DNA of 11,744 nucleotides from positions 1-11,744 of the forward strand of contig CAZQJH010000039.1 in the NCBI GenBank assembly GCA_964593515.1, given 5' to 3'. The DNA comes from JAXJYR01 sp964593515. GTDB taxonomy: Bacteria; Bacillota_I; Bacilli_A; Erysipelotrichales; Erysipelotrichaceae. The translations under genes were made by a program, and so were the position numbers. The notes below the pieces were generated by a model. The model made no database searches, was not told where the DNA came from, and saw only the letters and a list, made by a program, of their open reading frames with translations. This document shows positions 1-5,499 of the stretch, piece by piece; within the stretch, counting starts at the first letter, position 1; every line of letters begins with the position of its first letter.

Positions 1-72
1 AATCAATATATTAAAGAATTGTCGCATCTAATCACCAATATATTATATGATGGATGTTGCTTTAATTCTTGA
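1..72 (+). CDS. possible 3' end of an upstream gene (partial)
   Basis: One plus-strand frame is open from the first base to a TGA at 70-72 and encodes 23 residues ending in LYDGCCFNS. The other two plus frames hit stops within the first 30 bases. The peptide looks plausible as a protein C-terminus, but a 72-base open frame in AT-rich DNA is weak evidence. I cannot name a family. If real, the gene ends about 39 bases before the transporter start, with no clear terminator between them. Confidence 0.3.
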   Translation, partial: NQYIKELSHLITNILYDGCCFNS

Positions 73-89
73 TTAAAGTATGTTAAAAT
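60..89 (+). promoter_or_regulatory. inverted repeat and extended -10 promoter of the cation transporter gene
   Basis: A perfect 7-bp inverted repeat with a 5-base spacer (CTTTAAT-TCTTG-ATTAAAG) occupies 60-78. It is followed by an extended -10 element, TG at 81-82 and TAAAAT at 84-89. No good -35 hexamer lies at the usual distance. The repeat sits where RNA polymerase would bind, so it may be an operator, perhaps for a metal-sensing regulator given the gene it precedes. That link is inference. Confidence 0.4.
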
Positions 90-110
90 AAAAAAACTAG
101 AGGTGATTTA

Positions 111-1268
111 ATGATTAGTTTAGTAATGTCTTTTTTTAAAAGAAATAAAGATGAAGGAGAATTACGTTCACTTTATGGCGTTGTTTGTGGTGGAGTAGGA
201 ATCTTTTTAAATATTTGTTTGTTTATTATGAAATTATTAGTTGGAATTATTTTTAATAGTGTTGCTATTGAATCGGATGCCTTTAATAACTTATCTGATG
301 CAATATCATCAATTGTGACCATATTATCATTTAAATTATCAATGCGTCCTGCGGATAAAGAACATCCTTTTGGTCATGCTCGTTATGAATGGTTAGCTTC
401 ATTATTTTTAGCTGTAATGATTTTTTTTGTGGCTTTTGAATTAATTAAGAGTAGTATTTTAAAGATATTTAAACCGCAAGCTTTACAATTTACGACACTT
501 ACTTTAATTGTTTTAATTATTTCAATTTTAATTAAATTATATATGTATTTTTATAATCGTCATTATGCGAAATTAGTTGAGTCTTCTGTTTTAGACGCTA
601 CTGCTTTAGATAGTATTTCGGATGTTATTTCAACTAGTGCTATTTTAGTTAGTTTTATTATTTCTAAGTTTATTAATTATAACTTAGATGGAATAGCTGG
701 TCTTATTGTGGCTTGTATGATTGCGAAAGGGGCTTGGCAAATCTTAAAAGAAGCTTTAGATAGTATTTTAGGAAAAGCACCAAGTGAAGATTTTGTTAGT
801 GAAGTTAAAAGTATTGTCTTATCGCATCCTGGAATCTTAGGTATTCATGATTTAATGATTCATGATTATGGTTATGGTAAAGGAATTGCCTCATTACATG
901 TTGAAGTAGATGCTAGTGTTGATATTATGAAATCACATGCATTAGTTGATCATATTGAACGTGAATTAAAAGCGAAATGTAATCTGTTAGTTAGTATTCA
1001 TATGGATCCAATTTTAGTTGGTGATGAATTATGTAATGAATGGAAGAAATATTTAATTGATGTTTTATTACTATTAGATGAACATTTAACTTTACATGAT
1101 TTTCAAATGATGGAACAAGAAGGAAAGCAATTTGTGGCTTTTGATGTTGTTTTATATCATGGTATTAAATTAACGCAAGAGGAAATTACAACTTATTTAG
1201 AAACTAAAATAAAAGAAAAAGATGAACAATATGAATTGCTCATCACTTTCGATTATAATTATGATTAA
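111..1268 (+). CDS. cation diffusion facilitator (CDF) family transporter, probably Mn/Fe-type, with C-terminal extension
   Basis: Predicted inner-membrane divalent metal/proton antiporter of 385 aa that would export metal from the cytoplasm. The first 210 residues hold about six hydrophobic segments. The transport site is visible as N59-xxx-D63 (NNLSD) in TM2 and D167-xxx-D171 (DSISD) in TM5. The N/D/D/D combination is known from MntE-type manganese exporters, whereas zinc types usually have histidines. The family loop HPFGHARYE is at 85-93. The cytoplasmic ferredoxin-like domain spans about 212-300, with H246, H251, H263 and H297. Usual CDF proteins end near residue 300; this one continues about 80 residues in what resembles a second, degenerate copy of that domain. 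ATG at 111 has AGAGGTGA at 99-106. The gene converges on and overlaps the repressor gene by 4 bases. The metal specificity is inference. Confidence 0.9.
   Translation: MISLVMSFFKRNKDEGELRSLYGVVCGGVGIFLNICLFIMKLLVGIIFNSVAIESDAFNNLSDAISSIVTILSFKLSMRPADKEHPFGHARYEWLASLFLAVMIFFVAFELIKSSILKIFKPQALQFTTLTLIVLIISILIKLYMYFYNRHYAKLVESSVLDATALDSISDVISTSAILVSFIISKFINYNLDGIAGLIVACMIAKGAWQILKEALDSILGKAPSEDFVSEVKSIVLSHPGILGIHDLMIHDYGYGKGIASLHVEVDASVDIMKSHALVDHIERELKAKCNLLVSIHMDPILVGDELCNEWKKYLIDVLLLLDEHLTLHDFQMMEQEGKQFVAFDVVLYHGIKLTQEEITTYLETKIKEKDEQYELLITFDYNYD
1211..1244 (-). terminator. intrinsic terminator of the LexA-like gene, inside the transporter CDS
   Basis: Read on the minus strand, GATGAGCAAT and ATTGTTCATC form a 10-bp stem (one G-U pair) with loop TCAT, followed directly by TTTTTCTTTT. 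It lies about 20 bases past the repressor stop codon, wholly within the last 60 bases of the transporter gene. On the plus strand the G-U position becomes an A-C mismatch and no T-run follows, so it should work only for minus-strand transcription. Confidence 0.7.
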
Positions 1269-1858
1269 AAATCAGTTCGGGCATAAATTACTTTGCCGAT
1301 AATTTGTACTGGAAGCATCGCTACTTCTTCATTGGTGAAGTAGCGATTTTCATATTTAGGATTACATGCTTCTAAAATAAGCATGTTTTCTTTTTTAATA
1401 ACTTTTTTAACGGTAACTTCATCACCAACTAAAACAACTGCAATATTACCACTACTTACTTCATTACATGCTTTAACATAAATTAAATCACCATCATGAA
1501 TATGCGCTAAATCCATTGAATCACCTTCAACCCGTAAGAAATAATCTCCACGATTAAAGTCATAATTACTTACTTCAATATTATCAAGATAATTTTCATC
1601 AGCAAACATATCATATCCCGCTTTAACATATCCTAAAAGCGGTTTTTGATAAGTAAAGATTTCATCACATAATAAAGTAGCAGCATCAACCTTTAATAAT
1701 GATGATAAACGTTTTAAAGTTTCTTTCTTTAAATTTTTAGTATCACCATTACTCCAACGAGCTACGGTTGATTTCGATACTTGTAAGGCTTGAGCAATAG
1801 CTTCATTATTCATACCGGTTTCTTGTTTGATTTGTTTTAGTAATTGTTGAAGATTCAT
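1265..1858 (-). CDS. LexA/HdiR-like self-cleaving transcriptional repressor (HTH_XRE + peptidase S24)
   Basis: A 197-aa repressor. Residues 3-58 form an XRE-type helix-turn-helix (NEAIAQALQVSKSTVARWSNG). Residues about 75-197 are a LexA-like S24 domain. All autoproteolysis features are present: an Ala-Gly cleavage bond in VKAG (A80-G81), the nucleophile S114 in GDSM and the general base K151 in DEVTVKK. The S-K spacing of 37 equals that of E. coli LexA. Expected role: it binds operators as a dimer and is inactivated by RecA-stimulated self-cleavage after DNA damage, as for LexA and Lactococcus HdiR. An in-frame GTG at 1867 is part of the SD (AGAGGTGA), so ATG at 1858, 5 bases downstream of the SD, is the start. 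The gene diverges from the Y-family polymerase gene, its likely target, and probably controls itself. An XRE DNA-binding domain distinguishes it from classical LexA. Confidence 0.9.
   Translation of the reverse strand: MNLQQLLKQIKQETGMNNEAIAQALQVSKSTVARWSNGDTKNLKKETLKRLSSLLKVDAATLLCDEIFTYQKPLLGYVKAGYDMFADENYLDNIEVSNYDFNRGDYFLRVEGDSMDLAHIHDGDLIYVKACNEVSSGNIAVVLVGDEVTVKKVIKKENMLILEACNPKYENRYFTNEEVAMLPVQIIGKVIYARTDF
1317..1350 (+). terminator. intrinsic terminator of the CDF transporter gene, inside the repressor CDS
   Basis: ATCGCTACTTC (1317-1327) and GAAGTAGCGAT (1337-1347) form an 11-bp perfect stem with a 9-base loop, followed by TTTT and then CATATTT. It lies about 50 bases after the transporter stop codon, within the C-terminal coding part of the opposite-strand repressor gene (residues NRYFTNEEVAM). 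On the minus strand no T-run follows, so it is directional. The T-run is short, so efficiency is uncertain. Confidence 0.55.
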
Positions 1859-1877
1859 AATGTTCACCTCTAGATAA

Positions 1878-1906
1878 ATTATACTAAAAGATGCATTTTA
1901 ATGCAA
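1878..1906 (-). promoter_or_regulatory. sigma-A promoter of the LexA-like repressor gene
   Basis: On the minus strand: -35 TTGCAT (1906-1901), 17-base spacer, perfect -10 TATAAT (1883-1878). The expected transcript start is near 1871, leaving a leader of only about 13 bases that is mostly the SD AGAGGTGA. The -35 and part of the spacer overlap the palindrome at 1892-1905, a layout that suggests autorepression. Confidence 0.75.
1892..1905. promoter_or_regulatory. 14-bp palindrome, candidate repressor operator
   Basis: TGCATTTTAATGCA is a perfect inverted repeat (TGCATT-TT-AATGCA) covering most of the -35 hexamer and the start of the spacer of the repressor promoter. Its edge contains GTTGCA when read on the minus strand. 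The same hexamer occurs twice in the direct repeats at 1933-1954 upstream of the polymerase gene. Binding by the neighbouring XRE-S24 protein is inference. Confidence 0.5.
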
Positions 1907-1932
1907 CAATAATTACTCAAGAAGAGGGCGGG

Positions 1933-1954
1933 TTGCAAAAGTGTTGCAAAAGTG
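1933..1954 (+). promoter_or_regulatory. two tandem 11-bp direct repeats upstream of the Y-family polymerase promoter
   Basis: TTGCAAAAGTG occurs twice back to back, at 1933-1943 and 1944-1954. The 11-bp period places both copies on the same DNA face. Each copy contains the self-complementary TTGCAA, so the pair also reads as TTGCAA-N5-TTGCAA. The block ends one base before the -35 at 1956. It is a likely binding site for the divergent repressor or another regulator. Confidence 0.5.
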
Positions 1955-1955
1955 G

Positions 1956-1983
1956 TTGTTTTTTGAACTTGAAGTGTTATAAT
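1956..1983 (+). promoter_or_regulatory. promoter of the Y-family polymerase/yolD-like operon
   Basis: -35 TTGTTT (1956-1961), 16-base spacer, perfect -10 TATAAT (1978-1983). Transcription should begin near 1990, giving a leader of about 10 bases before ATG 2000 that carries only a minimal SD (GGTGA, 1991-1995). The weak -35 next to the repeats fits a promoter that is normally off. Confidence 0.65.
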
Positions 1984-1999
1984 AAGCGTGGGTGATGTT

Positions 2000-3256
2000 A
2001 TGGAAAGATATTACTTATGTATTGATTTAAAAACTTTTTATGCCTCAGTTGAATGTGTGGAACGTGGTTTAGATCCTTTTGAAGTATGTTTAGTTGTAGC
2101 TGATGATAGTCGTGGACAAGGAGCGATTACTTTAGCTGTTTCACCTAAATTAAAAGCAATGGGGGTTAAAAATCGTTCACGTTTATATGAAATTGATAAA
2201 TCAATTTCATATATTGTAGCTAAACCACGAATGAAATTATATATGCAATATTCCGCAATGGTATATGGAATTTATTTAAAATATGTATCTAAAGATGATA
2301 TTCATGTTTATTCAGTTGATGAAGCTTTTTTAGATGTAAGTAGTTATTTGAAATTATATCAAAAAAATCCACGGGAATTAGCACATATGATTATGGATGA
2401 TATTATGGATACCTTAGGAATTTGTGCTACTTGTGGAATTGGTACAAATATGTATTTAGCTAAAATTGCATTAGATTTAATATCTAAACATAATGAAGAA
2501 CATGTAGGAGTTTTAAATGAATTTTTGTATCAAAAGTATTTATGGAAACATCAACCATTAGATGATTTTTGGCAAATTGGTTCAGGAATTAGAAGACGAT
2601 TAGAATCAATTAATTGTTATTGTATGGAAGATATAGCTAAATGTGAACCAGCTTTATTAAAACGTTTATTAGGTATTAATGCCCAATATTTAATTGATCA
2701 TGCATATGGAAGAGAAAGTGTAACAATTAAAGATATTAAACAATATAAAGGTAAATCACATAGTATCTCGCAAAGTCAAATTTTATTTGAAGATTATAAT
2801 TTTGTAGATGCACTAGTGGTTATGAAAGAGATGGTTGAATTAAAAGTCTTAGATTTAGTTGCACAACATGTTGTTACTAATAATATTTCATTAGTTGTTA
2901 ATTATTCCAAAAATACTCGTAAAGCGAGTGGAGGTAGTCGTAAATTAGTGATGCGAACTAATTCATATCATTATTTATTAAAAGAATTTGAATTACTATA
3001 TTTAAATACTACTTCACGGACTCATCCAATTCGTCAAATAGGAATTAGTTTTAATCAAGTTGTTAGTGAAGATTTAGAATATTATGATTTGTTTTGTGAT
3101 TATGATGAGATATTAGCTGAACGTAAGTTAAATCAAGTAATTGTTGAAATTAAAGAAAAACATGGAAAAAATGCTATTTTAAAAGGAATGAATATGCAAG
3201 AAAAAGCAACGACGCGTAAGCGTAATTTGCTAATAGGAGGACATAATGCGCAATGA
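2000..3256 (+). CDS. UmuC/UvrX-like Y-family translesion DNA polymerase
   Basis: A 418-aa Y-family polymerase expected to copy past damaged template bases. Metal-binding acidic residues are D9 in IDLKTFYASVE and D107-E108 in SVDEAFLD. Y14 sits at the steric-gate position that excludes ribonucleotides. The palm motif CGIGTNMYLAKIALD is at 145-159, followed by a helix-hairpin-helix region near 192-215 (QIGSGIRRRLESINC). The ending NAILKG...ATTRKRN...IGGH is typical of Firmicute UmuC/UvrX proteins rather than DinB. A consensus beta-clamp motif is not obvious; EYYDLF at 360-365 may be a degenerate form. An in-frame GTG at 1988 lies upstream of the predicted transcript start, so ATG 2000 is chosen. 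It overlaps the yolD-like gene by 11 bases and is probably under the divergent LexA-like repressor. No UmuD gene is adjacent. Confidence 0.92.
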   Translation: MERYYLCIDLKTFYASVECVERGLDPFEVCLVVADDSRGQGAITLAVSPKLKAMGVKNRSRLYEIDKSISYIVAKPRMKLYMQYSAMVYGIYLKYVSKDDIHVYSVDEAFLDVSSYLKLYQKNPRELAHMIMDDIMDTLGICATCGIGTNMYLAKIALDLISKHNEEHVGVLNEFLYQKYLWKHQPLDDFWQIGSGIRRRLESINCYCMEDIAKCEPALLKRLLGINAQYLIDHAYGRESVTIKDIKQYKGKSHSISQSQILFEDYNFVDALVVMKEMVELKVLDLVAQHVVTNNISLVVNYSKNTRKASGGSRKLVMRTNSYHYLLKEFELLYLNTTSRTHPIRQIGISFNQVVSEDLEYYDLFCDYDEILAERKLNQVIVEIKEKHGKNAILKGMNMQEKATTRKRNLLIGGHNAQ

Positions 3257-3569
3257 ACATGCACCAAGAGCAAAATTGTTTGCCCCTTTTGATTCATTAA
3301 AAGGTTTAGATGCTTATTTAAGAGCACAAGAAAAAGTAGTTGTTGAAAAGAAAAATTTAGTTCAAGATCAATATGATTTATTAAATTATACCTTAAGTCA
3401 AATTAAAGTTGGAATGATGGTTAGAGCAATTTATGAAACTAAAGATGAATATCTTGAAGTAGTTGGGCTTGTAGCTAAATTGGATTTAAACTCACAAAAG
3501 ATAATTCAAATTGTGGAAAAGAAAATAGCTCTACAAAAAATTGTCGAGCTAGAAATTATTTCTTCATGA
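3246..3569 (+). CDS. YolD-like family protein, partner of the Y-family polymerase
   Basis: Small 107-aa protein with the YolD-like N-terminal signature RAKLFAPFDSLKGLDAYLR (8-26). A helical, lysine-rich stretch (about 25-55) and a short beta-rich C-terminal half follow. YolD-like proteins commonly sit directly after UmuC/UvrX-type polymerase genes in Firmicutes; their biochemical role is poorly known, and a UmuD-like accessory function has been suggested. The start ATG lies inside the last codons of the polymerase gene (11-base overlap). It has a full AGGAGG at 3235-3240, 5 bases away, so the two are probably co-transcribed and translationally coupled. Its 3' end overlaps pgeF on the opposite strand by 14 bases. 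I see no convincing plus-strand terminator after it. Confidence 0.8.
   Translation: MRNEHAPRAKLFAPFDSLKGLDAYLRAQEKVVVEKKNLVQDQYDLLNYTLSQIKVGMMVRAIYETKDEYLEVVGLVAKLDLNSQKIIQIVEKKIALQKIVELEIISS
3517..3551 (-). terminator. intrinsic terminator of pgeF, inside the yolD-like CDS
   Basis: On the minus strand TAGCTC and GAGCTA form a 6-bp stem. It continues, after one G-A mismatch, with ACAA/TTGT around a short T loop, and is followed directly by TTTTCTTTT. It begins about 5 bases past the pgeF stop codon and lies within the last 55 bases of the yolD-like gene. In the plus direction the hairpin is not followed by a T-run. Confidence 0.6.
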
Positions 3570-4317
3570 TGTAAGAATAGTGACGACCACATTGTTTATC
3601 TAAACGATAAGAGAAACAATCAAGTGGATTAGTCATCGTATTACCACTTTCAACCATAATATTGGTTTGTAAAATACCATTGTTTAAAAGCATTTGTTGA
3701 TTAATACCTTTTTGATCGACAAGTGCTTTTTCTGGTGAAATCATTTTGATAAAACTAGAAGTATCAAAAGACATTTGTTGTAATTTATTGATTACATCTA
3801 AACCAACTTCAAAAGTAGTTTGATCAATACAAATACCAATATAAGCATAAGTTGTCTTAGGATTTAAGTTTTCCTTAGTAATTAAATGTTGTAAAGTTTT
3901 GTTTAATATTTCTTTAGTTGTACCTAACCACCCGGAGTGAATAGCAGCAATGATTCCACTAGTTTCATCATATAATAAAATTGGTACACAATCAGCACTA
4001 AAAACTCCAATAACAACATTGCTTAATTTAGTATATAAAGCATCACAATCAGCAATAGCACTATTTAAATCATATAAACCTTTACCTAAATCATTAGCAC
4101 ATACTTCATAAAAATGATCACTGTGGGTTTGATTGGCAAAAACCATATTAGTGATCGGTATTTGTAAATAATCAGCTAACATTTGCCGATTATTAATAAC
4201 TCCTTGTGCATTATTTGTTGCATGTAAAGCAAGGTTTTGCATATCTTCTTTAGTATCATCTTTTAAGGTTGTGGCAATAATATAATTGCGATTATTTTGA
4301 TAAATTATTTGTTTCAT
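3556..4317 (-). CDS. pgeF: PgeF/YlmD family laccase-domain protein (purine nucleoside phosphorylase / peptidoglycan editing factor)
   Basis: A 253-aa cytosolic protein, normal length for the YfiH/YlmD/LACC1 (formerly polyphenol oxidase) family. The three family metal ligands are visible: H65 in QTHSD, C110 in ADC and H127 in HSGW. Further signatures are GICIDQTTFEVG (161-172), the N-terminal NR pair at 43-44 and the C-terminal CFSYRLDKQCGR (234-245). Family members have been reported to phosphorolyse purine nucleosides, and E. coli YfiH removes wrongly made UDP-MurNAc-L-serine precursors; which role applies here cannot be read from the sequence. ATG 4317 is preceded by AGGTGATTTAA. The gene is monocistronic, convergent with the yolD-like gene and divergent from the heat-shock operon. 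Confidence 0.9.
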   Translation of the reverse strand: MKQIIYQNNRNYIIATTLKDDTKEDMQNLALHATNNAQGVINNRQMLADYLQIPITNMVFANQTHSDHFYEVCANDLGKGLYDLNSAIADCDALYTKLSNVVIGVFSADCVPILLYDETSGIIAAIHSGWLGTTKEILNKTLQHLITKENLNPKTTYAYIGICIDQTTFEVGLDVINKLQQMSFDTSSFIKMISPEKALVDQKGINQQMLLNNGILQTNIMVESGNTMTNPLDCFSYRLDKQCGRHYSYIMKK

Positions 4318-4334
4318 TTAAATCACCTAATAAT

Positions 4335-4340
4335 ATTATA
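4335..4340 (-). promoter_or_regulatory. -10 element of the pgeF promoter
   Basis: A perfect TATAAT on the minus strand lies 18 bases upstream of the pgeF ATG. The predicted transcript start is near 4328, so the leader is about 11 bases and is largely the SD. No good -35 is seen; the upstream DNA is a poly-A/T tract that may act as an UP-like element. Confidence 0.5.
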
Positions 4341-4387
4341 TCGTTAAATTATGGAAAAAAAAGGAAAAAAATCTTTTTTAGCTAAAT

Positions 4388-4414
4388 TTAGCACTTCTTT
4401 GTTGACAGTGCTAA
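4388..4414. promoter_or_regulatory. CIRCE operator 1 (HrcA binding site)
   Basis: TTAGCACTT-N9-CAGTGCTAA. Each arm matches the CIRCE consensus TTAGCACTC-N9-GAGTGCTAA at 8 of 9 positions with exactly 9 bases between arms. The consensus -35 TTGACA (4402-4407) lies in its spacer and right arm, so HrcA bound here would block RNA polymerase. Confidence 0.93.
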
Positions 4415-4430
4415 ATAAAAGAGTTATACT
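4402..4430 (+). promoter_or_regulatory. sigma-A promoter of the hrcA-grpE-dnaK-dnaJ operon
   Basis: Perfect -35 TTGACA (4402-4407), 17-base spacer, -10 TATACT (4425-4430). This is the strongest promoter in the window. The expected start is near 4437, giving a leader of about 39 bases. One CIRCE covers the -35 and the other spans the start site, consistent with repression by HrcA and high output when HrcA is inactive. Confidence 0.9.
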
Positions 4431-4431
4431 A

Positions 4432-4458
4432 TTAGCAGACGTAAGGTATGAGTGCTAA
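4432..4458. promoter_or_regulatory. CIRCE operator 2 (HrcA binding site)
   Basis: TTAGCAGAC-N9-GAGTGCTAA. The left arm matches consensus at 7 of 9 positions and the right arm at 9 of 9, with the canonical 9-base spacing. It starts one base after the -10 and spans the predicted transcript start. Its centre is 44 bp from that of CIRCE 1, about four helical turns, so two HrcA dimers could bind the same face. Confidence 0.85.
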
Positions 4459-4475
4459 AGAATGGAGGTGCTATT

Positions 4476-5486
4476 ATGTTAACGAAACGACGTATGCAAA
4501 TACTTAAAGCGATAGTCGATGAGTTTACCAAAACCGCTGAACCAGTTGGTTCAAAGCGATTAATGGATTTACTTGATTTCTCTTGTTCATCAGCAACAAT
4601 TAGAAATGAAATGGCAGCTCTAGAAGAATTAGGCTTATTAGAAAAGACCCATACTTCTTCAGGAAGAATTCCTAGTGCGAAAGGGTATCGATATTATGTC
4701 GAAAACTTGATGGAAACCAATTTAGATGAGGAAGTAAAAAACTCCTTAACAACCATTTTTAACGAAAGACATTATTCACGGGAAGAGATGGTTAAAAAGA
4801 GTTGTGATATCTTATCACAAATGACTTCCTTAACTACACTTGTTTTAGGTCCAGAAAGTAGGTATCAAACATTACAACATGTTCAATTATTTCCAATTAG
4901 TGAACATAGTGCGGTAGCTGTATTTATTACTGACCATGGTCATACGGAAAATAAAACATTCCATTTTGAAGAAAGTATTTCCGTAGATGATTTAAAAACT
5001 TATTGTGATGTATTAAATGATAAGTTGGTAGGAACACCAATTAATGAAGTAGTTAATCGTTTAAAAGAAATTCAACCGTTGCTAGCTAGTCAAGTAGCTC
5101 GGCATGAAGTTTTATTTGAAGCTTTTGTGAATGCTTTTATGCGATTTGCTAATGATAGTGTTTATTGTAGTGGTCAAAACAATATGCTATACCAACCAGA
5201 ATTTGCCGATGTGGAAAAACTAAAGCAAATTATGAAAATGTTAGAAGATTCATCAATCTTTAGACAAATTTCTCATCATGAAGGTAATATATCATTAACG
5301 ATTGGTGGAGATAGTGAAATTATCAAATTAGATAATGTAGCAGTAGTTAGTTCTAAATTAAAGTTTGGTAATAGTGAAGAAGGTGAATTAATGGTTGTTG
5401 GTCCAAGTCGAATGCAATATAACAAAGTAGTTGCATTAATGGAATATATGACATCAGTTATTGAAGAATTATATAGTGGAAAGTGA
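4476..5486 (+). CDS. hrcA: heat-inducible transcription repressor HrcA
   Basis: A 336-aa repressor of the class I heat-shock genes, of usual family length. The N-terminal winged helix (about 1-75) carries the family signature SATIRNEMAALEELGLLEK (39-57) followed by SSGRIPSAKGYRYYVE (61-76). The rest is the GAF-like dimerization domain with its inserted domain. HrcA binds CIRCE and depends on the GroE chaperonin for activity, so chaperone titration during stress derepresses the operon. A GTG at 4452 would start a longer frame but lies inside CIRCE 2; ATG 4476 has GGAGGTG at 4464-4470 and is the start. It is the first gene of the operon, 13 bases before grpE, and autoregulated through two CIRCE sites. 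The family assignment is certain. Confidence 0.97.
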   Translation: MLTKRRMQILKAIVDEFTKTAEPVGSKRLMDLLDFSCSSATIRNEMAALEELGLLEKTHTSSGRIPSAKGYRYYVENLMETNLDEEVKNSLTTIFNERHYSREEMVKKSCDILSQMTSLTTLVLGPESRYQTLQHVQLFPISEHSAVAVFITDHGHTENKTFHFEESISVDDLKTYCDVLNDKLVGTPINEVVNRLKEIQPLLASQVARHEVLFEAFVNAFMRFANDSVYCSGQNNMLYQPEFADVEKLKQIMKMLEDSSIFRQISHHEGNISLTIGGDSEIIKLDNVAVVSSKLKFGNSEEGELMVVGPSRMQYNKVVALMEYMTSVIEELYSGK

Positions 5487-5499
5487 CAAGGAGGTAAAT

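Noticed and set aside
1963..1979. A Bacillus-type SOS box (GAAC-N4-GTTC) upstream of the polymerase gene
   Set aside because: GAAC at 1965-1968 is followed by GTT only after 7 bases and without the final C, so the spacing and half-site do not fit.
1988..2000. GTG start at 1988 for the Y-family polymerase
   Set aside because: It lies upstream of the transcript start predicted from TATAAT at 1978-1983 and has no SD of its own. ATG 2000 has GGTGA at 1991-1995.
3570..3640. Imperfect hairpin after the yolD-like gene (TTATC/GATAA with flanking ATTGT/ACAAT) as its terminator
   Set aside because: It has a large bulge and no T-run follows.
4378..4385. TTAGCTAA palindrome upstream of CIRCE 1 as a third HrcA site
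   Set aside because: It matches only the outer ends of CIRCE arms with no N9 spacer, so it is probably chance.
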